A program made the translations under genes and the position numbers. Below the pieces are notes generated by a model. That model did not search any database. It was given only the letters and a program-made list of their open reading frames with translations, and had not been told where the DNA came from. From Clostridiales bacterium (lineage in GTDB: Bacteria > Bacillota > Clostridia > Oscillospirales > CAG-382): DNA of 37,149 nucleotides. The stretch's first letter is position 1, and the number at the start of each line of letters is the position of its first letter. The DNA is taken from contig QAKH01000001.1 of NCBI GenBank assembly GCA_003343885.1, forward strand, positions 1 to 37,149, in the 5' to 3' direction. Below are positions 23,693 to 31,746 of this stretch, in pieces.

Positions 23693-25072
23693 TTATTTGA
23701 TTTTCTGATATCTGCCGCCGGGCAAAGGCTCAATAAAGCCATAAACCTCGAGCATAGTTAAAGAGGAAAGTACATCATCCGTCTTAAATCCTTTTGAAAC
23801 GATTTGGTCTACCGTCAGAAAATCGTTATTTTCAAAATAAGAGTAAATTTCTATTTCCTGTTTTGAAAGAATAGATAAATCCTTTTTGTTAGATGGTTGG
23901 GTTGAAGAGGAAATATCTGTACTTTTTGAAAAAGTTGCGGAACTTATTTTTTCGGGGCTTGCTTCCTGTTCTTTAGCACAAGAAATTGTCATATTTTTCT
24001 TTTCTATTTTAGAAGATTCGTTATTATACTCGGCTTGATTAGACTCCGGAACAGAGTTATCTGATAGTGAACCCGGCGAGGTTTTACTTTTGCGCCGATA
24101 CCGGCTATTCGATCGATTCGGGACAAAATATTTGTCAACGGCAAGCTTTTCGGTGTCAGCCGGCACGACAATATTTGGCTGCACGTATATCCTGTGCGGA
24201 AACATCAGCGAATATTCCGTAAGAATATCGTCGGCTTCAGTTATTGCCTGAGCGCCGTTTTTTATCAAAGACAAAGGTCCGTCATACAAACTATTGTTTA
24301 CGTCACCGGGCAAAGCAAAAATCCGCCTGCCTTGATAAAGCGCATGATCTGCAGTAATCATGGCTCCGCTTCCTTCAGGCGCTTCTAAGATTACAGTTGC
24401 AATACTTATTCCGCTGATTACTCTGTTTCTTATAGGAAAATTTTTCCCATCCGGTTTTGAAAATGGCGGAAACTCTGATAATATTAAGCCTTGACGTGAA
24501 AGACGGTAAAAAAGTTCCTTATTTTGTGACGGATAAATTCTGTCAATACCGCAGCCCAAAAGACCGACAGCGTAACCGCCGGCGTCAAGAGCAGCACATA
24601 TACAAGCACTGTCTGAGCCAAGCGCAAGTCCATTGACAATTACCGCGCCGTACATAGTTGCCTTATAAGCCGTTCTGTAAGCTATTTTAAATCCGTTTTC
24701 AGAACACGAACGAGTTCCTACCATTGCAAGGCAAGGGTAGTCGTCTAAAAAATTAACTCTTCCACGATAGTAAAATAACGGGGGAGGGTTATCAATAGTT
24801 TTCAAACGACCTGGATAATACGGATTGTCATATGTCAAAATACCAATATGTTCACTTTTGCAGTAGTTATAATATCGTTCTGCTTCTTCAAGATTTTTGT
24901 CAGCAAGACGTGTGCGTTCGCCGGGACTTATACCGAAAGCGGCATAATCTTTGGACGAAGCGTTATAGATATCAGTTATATCTTCTATGGATTCCAATAA
25001 TATTTTTGCTGTCTGACTGCCGGGACGAAGTCTGATGCTAAGCCAAATGTAATATAGAAGTTTATTATCCAT
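23693..25072 (-). CDS. dprA: DNA processing protein DprA (DNA uptake/recombination mediator)
   Basis: DprA binds incoming single-stranded DNA and loads RecA. The protein has 459 residues, longer than the usual ~360. It has an N-terminal SAM-like helical region (to about residue 70), the Rossmann-type domain (AMVGTRSCSENG, GCGIDRIYPSQN, ILSEFPPFSKP, FPIRNRVISGIS, APEGSGAMITADHAL, ALPGDVNN), a low-complexity Ser/Asn/Lys-rich linker of about 100 residues (~300-395), and a C-terminal winged-helix domain (LSKQEIEIYSYFENND onward). Where homologues usually read GxARGID..AH, this reads GLALGSDSACICAAL. AAGGAAG stands 9 nt before the ATG. It precedes topA, a common Firmicutes arrangement. Confidence 0.93.
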   Translation of the reverse strand: MDNKLLYYIWLSIRLRPGSQTAKILLESIEDITDIYNASSKDYAAFGISPGERTRLADKNLEEAERYYNYCKSEHIGILTYDNPYYPGRLKTIDNPPPLFYYRGRVNFLDDYPCLAMVGTRSCSENGFKIAYRTAYKATMYGAVIVNGLALGSDSACICAALDAGGYAVGLLGCGIDRIYPSQNKELFYRLSRQGLILSEFPPFSKPDGKNFPIRNRVISGISIATVILEAPEGSGAMITADHALYQGRRIFALPGDVNNSLYDGPLSLIKNGAQAITEADDILTEYSLMFPHRIYVQPNIVVPADTEKLAVDKYFVPNRSNSRYRRKSKTSPGSLSDNSVPESNQAEYNNESSKIEKKNMTISCAKEQEASPEKISSATFSKSTDISSSTQPSNKKDLSILSKQEIEIYSYFENNDFLTVDQIVSKGFKTDDVLSSLTMLEVYGFIEPLPGGRYQKIK

Positions 25073-25118
25073 GACTACTAACTTCCTTTCTTCCGGATTA
25101 TCAAGACTGTTTTCAGAA

Positions 25119-25934
25119 TTACTGAGATAAAAGAGTACTTTTTTTCATTTCCCACATAACAAGAGCCGCTGCTGCCGCCGCATTTAGACTTTCTGCTCCT
25201 ATATTCATTGGTATATAAAGGCTGTGAGAGCAAGCATCAAACATTTCCTTTGATACTCCATGCCCTTCATTACCTATGACAAAACAGTCGGTTTCATTAA
25301 AGGAAATTGTTCCGAGTTTTACACTTTTTTCGGATAAAGATGTACAAAAAATACGCACATTTGAAAAACTTGATATATTTCCGGCAATGCTGATAATATC
25401 TTCCTCAAAGTAAGATTTAATTCGAAAAACGCTTCCCATTGCCGCTCTCAGGCACTTTGGAGAGTAAATATCAGAACATTCCTTGTTTAATATTATCTTG
25501 CCGAATCCCAATGCGTAACAGCTTCTGAGTATAGCGCCTATGTTAGCCGGATTTTGCACGCTTTCAAGGAAAACAAACGAACCAGCCGACAATTCTTCAC
25601 TGCCAAGCTTAGTAACGGACGGCTTTTTTACGCAAGCATAAATCCCTTGGGGAGCAGATTCGTCTGTAAGCTTTGAATAGACTTCGTCGGTTACCAAAAA
25701 CATCTGCGCACCGGATTCATAAGTCTTTTCTAACGTATCAGAATAAGCGTCCAACGCTTTTTGCGTAAAATATACGCTTGATACACATAAATCAGCTTCA
25801 AGTGCCTCAGTCAAAAGTTTAATTCCCTCAAGCGCAAACATTCCGGACTCATTCCTGCTTTTTTTTTCAGCAGAAAGAGAGCGTGCAAATATAATATTAG
25901 AGTTTTTTCTTGAAGTAATCTCAGTGTAAGTCAT
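25119..25934 (-). CDS. TrmH/SpoU-family RNA 2'-O-methyltransferase
   Basis: The 271-residue protein has an N-terminal substrate-binding domain (GMFALEGIKLLTEAL) and the SPOUT knot methylase with the three SpoU motifs: NPANIGAILRSCYALGFGKI, VIGNEGHGVSKE and IPMNIGAESLNAAAAAALVMWE. It probably methylates the ribose of a 23S rRNA nucleotide using SAM. The exact nucleotide cannot be assigned, and tRNA is possible. The frame opens with TTG at 25946, overlapping trkA, but the ATG at 25934 (MTYTEITSRKN) leaves a 4-nt gap and is preferred. Neither site has a strong ribosome binding site, so coupling to trkA is likely. Confidence 0.9.
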   Translation of the reverse strand: MTYTEITSRKNSNIIFARSLSAEKKSRNESGMFALEGIKLLTEALEADLCVSSVYFTQKALDAYSDTLEKTYESGAQMFLVTDEVYSKLTDESAPQGIYACVKKPSVTKLGSEELSAGSFVFLESVQNPANIGAILRSCYALGFGKIILNKECSDIYSPKCLRAAMGSVFRIKSYFEEDIISIAGNISSFSNVRIFCTSLSEKSVKLGTISFNETDCFVIGNEGHGVSKEMFDACSHSLYIPMNIGAESLNAAAAAALVMWEMKKSTLLSQ

Positions 25935-25938
25935 AATG

Positions 25939-26598
25939 TCAATCAATCGTTTTTGCGAAATTCATGATAATGTCATCAGTACCGAGCAAAACAAGCGCGT
26001 CGTCTTTAGACAAAGGATTGTTCGGGTTTATAGAAATATCAACAGAATGATTACTCGGATGCGATATGGCGATAACATTTATTCCGTACGTATTTCTTAC
26101 GTCAAGGTTGCGAAGCGTCTTGCCAACCCATTTTTCGGGAACAGCAATTTCAATAATTGAATAGTCGTTGGAGAATTCGAGATATTCTCTGATTTTTGAT
26201 TTGTTAATTCTATAAGCAAGCTTTGTTGCCATATCATACTCAGGATAAATGATATCGGTCATTCCGAGTTTTTCAAGAATTTTTTTGTGATCATCGCTTA
26301 TCGCGCGAACAGTAATTGAATTAATACCTATCTCTTTGACTGCAAGCACTGTCAGAAGACTTCTTTCCATGCTGTCAGATATGCATATAACAGCTGAATC
26401 AAAGCTTTTTAGGTCTGCGGCACGCAATGCCGTTTCGCTGGTTGTATTAGCGCAAACTGCATTTGTGACAACATCAGCTATCGATTGAATTGTATATTCT
26501 TCATTATCAATGCACAGTACCTGATGACCGAGTTGGGCAAGCGTAGTTGCGAGTGTTATACCGAATCTGTCGAGACCTATTACTGCTATACTTTTCAT
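25939..26598 (-). CDS. Potassium uptake regulatory subunit TrkA/KtrA
   Basis: The cytoplasmic RCK gating subunit of the K+ channel-like transporter encoded just upstream. The 219-residue protein is a single RCK_N (Rossmann nucleotide-binding) plus RCK_C unit, the KtrA-type size. RCK_C begins near EYLEFSNDYSIIEI and includes VGKTLRNLDVRNTYGINVIAI. The Rossmann glycine loop reads VIGLDRFG, where homologues usually have VIGLGRFG, so the second Gly of GxGxxG is Asp10. I checked the codon (GAC). The acidic ribose-binding residue at the end of strand 2 (CIDNEE) is kept. The gene sits 48 nt after trkH. Confidence 0.93.
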   Translation of the reverse strand: MKSIAVIGLDRFGITLATTLAQLGHQVLCIDNEEYTIQSIADVVTNAVCANTTSETALRAADLKSFDSAVICISDSMERSLLTVLAVKEIGINSITVRAISDDHKKILEKLGMTDIIYPEYDMATKLAYRINKSKIREYLEFSNDYSIIEIAVPEKWVGKTLRNLDVRNTYGINVIAISHPSNHSVDISINPNNPLSKDDALVLLGTDDIIMNFAKTID

Positions 26599-26646
26599 AT
26601 ATCCTTTTTCCTTTCATTCCCACAAATGTGTAATATTTATATTTAA

Positions 26647-28002
26647 CTATCCGAGAAGCACGTTTGCTTCAGGATACGAAATAAGATTTTCGCTTTTTGA
26701 TTGCTTAAATAAAACAGCATAAGTAAATGTTATAATACCTACTCGGCCAAAATACATAAGAAGCGAAATCAAAAGCTTCGAAACCGCGTTTAATTCAGTC
26801 GTTATCCCTAATGTCTGTCCGACTGTTGCGAACGCTGAAATTACTTCGTATAAAACTTGAGTAAAAGTAAATTCAGGCTGAATAAGACATATGAGGAAGG
26901 TGAAGGCTGTTACGACAGTAAACGCTAGCGCAAGTATTCCCATAGCGCGAAGTGTGTTGTTTAGAGAAATCCTTCTGTGAAAAATTTCAAAATTATTTTT
27001 CCCTTTCATGATAGAGATCACAGCTATTATTACAACAGCAAGCGTGGCAACCTTTATCCCTCCCGCCGTTGATCCTGATGCCCCACCTATAAACATCAAA
27101 AGCATGGAAACCGCAACGGAAGGAGAACTCATTTCCGCAAGGTTGATGCTGAAAAAACCGGCAGTTCTGGTTACGGTAGATTGAAAGAAAGACGCGAGAA
27201 GCAATGTCGGAATGGAATAAGAGCTGAAATTAGGGTTTTCACATTCAAAAATAAAAATCAAAACAGTTCCGCCGGCAAGCATCGACACCGTCATCAGCAG
27301 AACAATTTTTGAATAAAATGAGAGATTTTGTCTTTTTTTAAAATATAAAAACAAATCACGCCAAACAATAAAGCCAAGTCCGCCTATGATTATAAGAGCG
27401 CAGATTACGAGCGAAACAAGAGGATCAGCAACATAATCACTCAGACTGTTGTATTTGCCTATCGTATCAAACCCGGCATTGCAGAAAGCTGAGACAGAGT
27501 GAAATATACTTTTAAAAAATCCGTTTATTATCCCGAATTCCGGAATAAAACGTATGCTGAGCAATACAGCTCCGATAAATTCAAAAAAAAACGTTCCGCA
27601 GAAAATGAATTTCACAAATTTTACTATTCCGGAGAGATCCGATATACTTTGGGATTGTGCGAAAACCATGCGCTCCCGCGGAGTGATCCGGCGGCGCACA
27701 ATTAAAGAAAAAAGAAGCGCAATGGACATGAATCCAAGACCACCTGTCTGTATAAGCAGCAAAATGACGGTTTTTCCGAAAAAAGACCAGTGAACTCCTG
27801 TTTCTACTACAGTAAGACCTGTAACGCATGTTGCGCTTGTAGCCGTAAATAAAGAATCGATAAATCCTGTTGGTTGACGTGTAACAGAAGAAATCGGCAG
27901 CATAAGCAGAAAAGTTCCTGCCAAAATAACAGCAATAAATCCTAAAACGATTATTTGTGCCGGATCAAATCTTAATTTTCTAAAACTTGCTTTTATTTCC
28001 AA
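26647..28002 (-). CDS. Potassium uptake membrane subunit TrkH/KtrB
   Basis: The K+-translocating membrane protein, four fused M1-P-M2 repeats. It has about ten hydrophobic segments and pore-loop signatures ATSATCVTGLTVV, SVSAFCNAGFDTIG, GGASGSTAGGIKVAT and EVISAFATVGQTLGI. Length and lack of extra domains fit KtrB more than proteobacterial TrkH. The frame opens with a TTG at 28032, but AGGTAGG lies 7 nt before the TTG at 28002, after which the protein reads MEIKASFRKLRFDPAQIIV, the normal start (451 residues). It is the first gene of the ~21 kb collinear block and has a promoter about 55 nt upstream. No c-di-AMP (ydaO) riboswitch consensus is visible in the leader. Confidence 0.94.
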   Translation of the reverse strand: MEIKASFRKLRFDPAQIIVLGFIAVILAGTFLLMLPISSVTRQPTGFIDSLFTATSATCVTGLTVVETGVHWSFFGKTVILLLIQTGGLGFMSIALLFSLIVRRRITPRERMVFAQSQSISDLSGIVKFVKFIFCGTFFFEFIGAVLLSIRFIPEFGIINGFFKSIFHSVSAFCNAGFDTIGKYNSLSDYVADPLVSLVICALIIIGGLGFIVWRDLFLYFKKRQNLSFYSKIVLLMTVSMLAGGTVLIFIFECENPNFSSYSIPTLLLASFFQSTVTRTAGFFSINLAEMSSPSVAVSMLLMFIGGASGSTAGGIKVATLAVVIIAVISIMKGKNNFEIFHRRISLNNTLRAMGILALAFTVVTAFTFLICLIQPEFTFTQVLYEVISAFATVGQTLGITTELNAVSKLLISLLMYFGRVGIITFTYAVLFKQSKSENLISYPEANVLLG

Positions 28003-28054
28003 CGTGATACCTACCTTTCGATGCGGAAACAATTGCTTAGACGTATACGGATTT

Positions 28055-28083
28055 ATTTTATACTTATTCGTACTTCATTTCAA
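28055..28083 (-). promoter_or_regulatory. Promoter of trkH-trkA
   Basis: On the minus strand TTGAAA (28078-28083) and TAAAAT (28055-28060) are separated by 17 nt. They lie 53 nt before the TTG start. One arm of a 10-nt inverted repeat overlaps the -35 box, which could make it regulated. Confidence 0.65.
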
Positions 28084-28135
28084 TAACTATATATTAACAT
28101 TAAAGGCTAAATTTGTGTTATTTGTAAATGAAGTA
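28071..28135. repeat. Inverted repeat between trkH and ispD
   Basis: TACTTCATTT at 28071-28080 recurs as its exact reverse complement AAATGAAGTA at 28126-28135, 45 nt apart. The left arm overlaps the trkH -35 box. Spaced half-sites of this kind can be operators with looping, but in AT-rich DNA a 10-nt match could also be chance. Confidence 0.4.
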
Positions 28136-28299
28136 TTAAAAAATATATTTCAAAACCGTTGCTTAGTTTTTAAAAGCATACAATCAATTTAGAAAACATA
28201 AATACGTAGTTAACTAAAAATATAGTTAACATTGCATTAACAATAGTTATTACAAAGTGTGTTATCATAAATTACACGGAGTGTTTGTGAGGTGAAATA
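28136..28299 (+). promoter_or_regulatory. ispD upstream region with TAGTTAAC direct repeats
   Basis: This is the rest of the divergent gap. TAGTTAAC occurs at 28207-28214 and 28223-28230 (16 nt apart), with a partial copy TAGTTA at 28244. A weak promoter candidate for ispD is TTAACA (28237-28242) followed 17 nt later by TGTTAT. The ribosome binding site AGGTG lies 6 nt before the ispD ATG. I see no coding frame here. Confidence 0.35.
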
Positions 28300-29067
28300 A
28301 TGTCGTTTATATGGGAAAATAAATTTGCTGATTTAAAAAGTCCTGAACCAATATTTACTGTGCTGATTGCAGCTGCCGGCTCCGGACAAAGAATGGGCGG
28401 AGTGTATAAGCCGCTCATCAAGTTAAACGATAAAGCTATGATAGGATACTCACTTGAGAAGTTCGGTAAGAGCGATTTTGTAAAGCAAATTGTTGTCAGT
28501 GCACCAGACGAGCATGCAGAGGAAATAATTAGTGCAGCAAAAGAATGTGGGTGCAAAAAACTAAAATGTGTTGTATCCGGAGGGGCAACCCGTGCAAAAT
28601 CCGTTATCAGCGCATTCCGGGCTGCTTTTGCCTCAAAAGAAGATATAACACCTTTTATTGCGGTCCACGATGCAGCCCGCCCGCTTATAAACGAAAAAAT
28701 AATTGACGATGTATTTTTCGCCTGTACGAGACATGGTGCGGCAGTTGCTGCTACAAAAGTAAGAGACGCAATAAAAAGAACCGGCTTTGATAATTTTGTT
28801 ACTGAGGAAATTGAGCGTGACGGAGTATGGCAAATTCAAACACCGCAGGCTTTTGATACGGATATTTTTCACACAGCTCTTGCAACGCTCGGAGAAGAAG
28901 GAGCTTCCGGCGCGGTTGACGACGGAGCTGTTGTAATGCGTGCCGGTTTCAGGGTAATGTGTGTTGAAACGGGATTTGCAAATTTTAAGGTTACATATCC
29001 GCAAGACGTCTGTTTAGCGGAGGCATTTCTAAAATCGGAAACGGAGCGTGCGAAAGCTGATGAGTAA
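28300..29067 (+). CDS. ispD: 2-C-methyl-D-erythritol 4-phosphate cytidylyltransferase
   Basis: The third step of the MEP isoprenoid pathway, transferring CMP from CTP to MEP. The 255-residue protein has the nucleotidyltransferase loop LIAAAGSGQRMGGVYKPL, the segment VVSGGATRAKSV, HDAARPLI, AAVAATKVRDAIKR and IQTPQAFDTDIF. It is about 18 residues longer at the N-terminus than typical (MSFIWENKFADLKSPEPI precedes the first strand). The ATG has a clear ribosome binding site and I see no alternative start just before the strand. It overlaps ispF by 8 nt, so the two are translationally coupled. Confidence 0.95.
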   Translation: MSFIWENKFADLKSPEPIFTVLIAAAGSGQRMGGVYKPLIKLNDKAMIGYSLEKFGKSDFVKQIVVSAPDEHAEEIISAAKECGCKKLKCVVSGGATRAKSVISAFRAAFASKEDITPFIAVHDAARPLINEKIIDDVFFACTRHGAAVAATKVRDAIKRTGFDNFVTEEIERDGVWQIQTPQAFDTDIFHTALATLGEEGASGAVDDGAVVMRAGFRVMCVETGFANFKVTYPQDVCLAEAFLKSETERAKADE

Positions 29068-29542
29068 AATACGGGTTGGGCACGGATATGATGTGCATAG
29101 ATTTGCTGAAGGGCGTAAATTAATACTCGGCGGTGTTGAGATACCATATGAACTTGGGCTGTCAGGTCATTCCGATGCAGATGTTCTAATCCATGCGCTT
29201 ATGGACGCAATGTTGGGCGCTGCCGGACTTGGGGATATTGGAAAGCACTTTCCGGATACCGATGATAAATACAAGGGAATATCAAGCATGCTGCTTTTGA
29301 AAGAAGTAAAGAAACTCGTAGAAAAAGAAGGCTATTCGCTGTCTAATGCCGATATTACGGTTGTTGCTCAAAAACCTAAGCTTGCTCCATATATCGATCA
29401 AATTAAAAAAAATATCGCTTTAGCCTTGTGTACAGACGTCAGTGATATAAATGTCAAAGCCACAACCGAGGAGCATCTTGGATTTACCGGCAGACTTGAG
29501 GGAATAAGCTCACACGCAGTAGTGCTCATATCTAAGGCATAA
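29060..29542 (+). CDS. ispF: 2-C-methyl-D-erythritol 2,4-cyclodiphosphate synthase
   Basis: It cyclises CDP-ME 2-phosphate to MEcPP. The 160-residue protein has RVGHGYDVHRF with the zinc-binding Asp and His, LSGHSDADVLIHALMDAMLGAAGLGDIGKHFPDTD, VVAQKPKL and VKATTEEHLGFTGR, all family signatures. A GTG at 29048 in the same frame is possible. The ATG at 29060 inside the end of ispD gives the usual N-terminus MSKIRVGHGYD. There is no strong ribosome binding site of its own, which fits coupling to ispD. IspE, acting between the two, is not in the window. Confidence 0.96.
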   Translation: MSKIRVGHGYDVHRFAEGRKLILGGVEIPYELGLSGHSDADVLIHALMDAMLGAAGLGDIGKHFPDTDDKYKGISSMLLLKEVKKLVEKEGYSLSNADITVVAQKPKLAPYIDQIKKNIALALCTDVSDINVKATTEEHLGFTGRLEGISSHAVVLISKA

Positions 29543-29571
29543 GCAGTACAAACAGATCGTATAAAATTTAT

Positions 29572-29606
29572 TCAGCCTCTCCTAAATACAGAGAGGCTGA
29601 TTTTAT
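29572..29606 (+). terminator. Shared intrinsic terminator between ispF and the lysine transporter
   Basis: A perfect 10-bp stem (29572-29581 with 29591-29600) with a 9-nt loop is followed on the plus strand by TTTTATTTATT and lies 30 nt after the ispF stop. The convergent transporter gene ends at 29615, and on the other strand the stem is followed by AATAAATTTTA, so it may serve both directions. Confidence 0.8.
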
Positions 29607-29614
29607 TTATTGAA

Positions 29615-31450
29615 TTATGCTTTTTTCAAAGTTGCTTTGCGTATAATAAGAAGTGTCGCAATCATAAGTATAATTGATATTGGAAGTGCAATAAACACAT
29701 TCTGTACGAATCCTGCAATGATGTAAGACACGAAAGAGACCGCTGCAACTGTCATTGCATAAGGCAACTGAGTTGAGACATGATTCAAATGGTTGCACTG
29801 AGCGCCGGCAGAAGCCATGATCGTAGTATCGGAAATTGGTGAGCAATGATCACCGCAAACAGCGCCGGCCATACAAGCGGAAATTGCAATAATCGTGATT
29901 TCGCTTCCGAAGCCGTTGAAAGCGGAAATAACTATCGGGATTAGTATACCAAAAGTACCCCATGATGTTCCGGTAGCAAATGAAAGTCCCACAGCAATAA
30001 GAAATATTATAGCGGGCAGGAGATTCATAAAGGATGCGGCAGAGGTATTAACTATGTCAGCTATAAATACCTTTGCGCCGAGACTGTCAGTCATACCCTT
30101 AAGAGTCCATGCGAAGGTAAGAATGAGTATTGCCGGTACCATTGCCTTAAAACCGTCTGCAAGACAGTCCATGCAAGCTGAGAACTTAATTATACGACGA
30201 ATTAAGAAGAAGTAAATAGCGTCAATTACAAGAGCAACAAGTGAACCCAGAGCAAGTCCGACAGAAGCGTCGCAGTTGGAAAACGCTTCAACAAAGCTTG
30301 TACCGGAGAAGAAGCCGCCTGAATAAATCATGCCGATTATGCAGCAAATTACGAGAATGACAACCGGTATGATAAGATCGATAACTTTTCCTTTAGGATT
30401 GCCGTTTTCAGAGTCATCTGACTTAGCCAGGTCTTCTGAACCGGAAGTATATATATCACCGTTTAACATGGCGTTCATTTCATGAAGCTTCATAGGACCG
30501 TAGTCAAATTTTCCAATAGCAATGGTAAACATCATGACAATCGTAAGAATGGCGTAGAAATTGTAGGGAATAGCGCTGATAAACAGCTCAAAACCGTTCA
30601 TTCCGGATCCCGAAGCAAAGCCCGCAACAGCGGCAGCCCAAGAGGAAATAGGAGCTATTATGCAAACAGGAGCTGCAGTTGCGTCAATCAAATAAGAAAG
30701 CTTTGCTCTTGATACTTTTTTTGCATCGGATACAGGTCTCATTACGCTGCCAACAGTAAGACAGTTGAAATAGTCGTCAACGAATATTAGAATACCAAGG
30801 CAGATGGTGCATATCTGAGCGCCGAGCCTTGATTTAATATGAGTGCTTGCCCATCTTCCGAAAGCTGCTGAGCCGCCGGATTTGTTCATCATACAAACGA
30901 GCGCTCCCAAAAGAACCAAGAATATAAGTATACCGACGTTGTAAGAGTCTGAAAGGCTTGTTACAAAACCATCTTCAACCACATGAACAAGCGTGCCCTC
31001 GAAGCTGAATACCGAGTAAAGAAGACCGCCGGAAAGAATACCGATAAACAGGGAAGAGTAGACTTCTTTTGTTATAAGCGCAAGTGCGATAGCTATCACA
31101 GGAGGCAGAATAGCCCATATTGAAGCATAGAACGGCGTAACGTCGTTTCTTATCTGCTCTATTGCCGCTTTATAGTTTGCGGAAACATTGGGGTCGTTCT
31201 GGATAGCGGAATCGTAGTTGTCAATATATGACTGTGCAAGAATTTCGAGCTGTTCGGCAAGAGGCAGCTCAGAGTCGATCTCCGGTTCGTTGTTTTCATA
31301 TGCATACTGTGCGTAACCGGGAATTTCTGTGGTGGTTTCAGGCTGCGGCGCCTCTTCCTGCGGAGCGTCGGCTAATGCAAAAATATTAACCGTGCACATC
31401 ACGCATAGAATTACTGCGAGAATTGCCATAAGCCGTTTGGTTTTGAACAT
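29615..31450 (-). CDS. NhaC-family transporter, probable lysine importer (LysW-like) under L-box control
   Basis: The 611-residue integral membrane protein has about eleven or twelve hydrophobic helices and NhaC-type features such as FVDDYFNCLTVGSVMRP, DATAAPVCIIAPISSWAA, FATGTSWGTFGILIPI and GDHCSPISDTTIMAS. General annotation would be Na+/H+ antiporter. The lysine riboswitch in its leader instead points to lysine uptake, and NhaC-family candidate lysine transporters named LysW are known behind L-boxes. It is unusual in having a cleavable-looking signal peptide (residues 1-27, AxA before DAPQEE). This is followed by an acidic ~80-residue exported segment rich in Glu, Pro and Asn before the first transport helix. 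GGAGG lies 8 nt before the ATG. Transport of another cationic amino acid is possible. Confidence 0.88.
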   Translation of the reverse strand: MFKTKRLMAILAVILCVMCTVNIFALADAPQEEAPQPETTTEIPGYAQYAYENNEPEIDSELPLAEQLEILAQSYIDNYDSAIQNDPNVSANYKAAIEQIRNDVTPFYASIWAILPPVIAIALALITKEVYSSLFIGILSGGLLYSVFSFEGTLVHVVEDGFVTSLSDSYNVGILIFLVLLGALVCMMNKSGGSAAFGRWASTHIKSRLGAQICTICLGILIFVDDYFNCLTVGSVMRPVSDAKKVSRAKLSYLIDATAAPVCIIAPISSWAAAVAGFASGSGMNGFELFISAIPYNFYAILTIVMMFTIAIGKFDYGPMKLHEMNAMLNGDIYTSGSEDLAKSDDSENGNPKGKVIDLIIPVVILVICCIIGMIYSGGFFSGTSFVEAFSNCDASVGLALGSLVALVIDAIYFFLIRRIIKFSACMDCLADGFKAMVPAILILTFAWTLKGMTDSLGAKVFIADIVNTSAASFMNLLPAIIFLIAVGLSFATGTSWGTFGILIPIVISAFNGFGSEITIIAISACMAGAVCGDHCSPISDTTIMASAGAQCNHLNHVSTQLPYAMTVAAVSFVSYIIAGFVQNVFIALPISIILMIATLLIIRKATLKKA

Positions 31451-31479
31451 GTTGTGTTCCTCCAGTTTAAAATATGTTT

Positions 31480-31515
31480 ATAAATAAAAAACTGCAACAC
31501 ATAAGCTGTTACAGT
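31480..31515 (-). terminator. Riboswitch-controlled intrinsic terminator (lysine expression platform)
   Basis: On the minus strand ACTGTAACA and TGTTGCAGT form a 9-bp stem with one G-U pair (31507-31515 with 31491-31499) and a 7-nt loop, followed by TTTTTATTTA. It lies between the aptamer and the ribosome binding site, and the GGAGG is outside it, so control should be by premature termination when lysine is bound. Confidence 0.85.
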
Positions 31516-31534
31516 CATTATTTCAAAGTATACG

Positions 31535-31708
31535 ACCGATAATAGCTCTCCACACTTTTGTGACAGACGCATGGATGTTATCTATGCGCCCAGCAGAACA
31601 AAAATACGGATAAAGTTCTGCTTCGGCATCGTGCACCCGTCCATACTTCTACGCTTCCGTAAGCTCTGTAAGGATTATTTGCACAATGCGCCTCTATTTT
31701 TGGTACTT
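31535..31708 (-). ncRNA. Lysine riboswitch (L-box) aptamer
   Basis: The minus-strand leader contains the L-box core in order: AUAGAGGCGC at 31688-31697; P2, formed by the 10-nt arms at 31680-31689 and 31626-31635 (one G-U pair); the invariant GCCGAAGC; P3 (7 bp, 31615-31621 with 31593-31599); GCUGGGCGCAU; P4 (31584-31589 with 31567-31572); CUGUCAC; P5; and GGAGAGCUAUU closing P1 with AAUAG. The core junction residues match what I know of the Bacillus lysC leader. With the terminator downstream it forms a transcriptional OFF switch for the transporter gene. Small frames overlapping this stretch are not genes. Confidence 0.93.
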
Positions 31709-31717
31709 TTTTACTGG

Positions 31718-31746
31718 ATTATATACTTATTTTTGCAAATCGTCAA
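31718..31746 (-). promoter_or_regulatory. Promoter of the lysine riboswitch-transporter unit
   Basis: On the minus strand TTGACG (31741-31746) and TATAAT (31718-31723) are separated by exactly 17 nt. The expected transcription start, around 31710, falls just before the 5' strand of the aptamer P1, which supports both calls. Confidence 0.85.

Noticed and set aside
28003..28299. Possible c-di-AMP (ydaO) riboswitch before trkH
   Set aside because: K+ transporter genes are often so controlled, but the leader lacks the G-rich and ACCCA-type conserved core and is AT-rich throughout.
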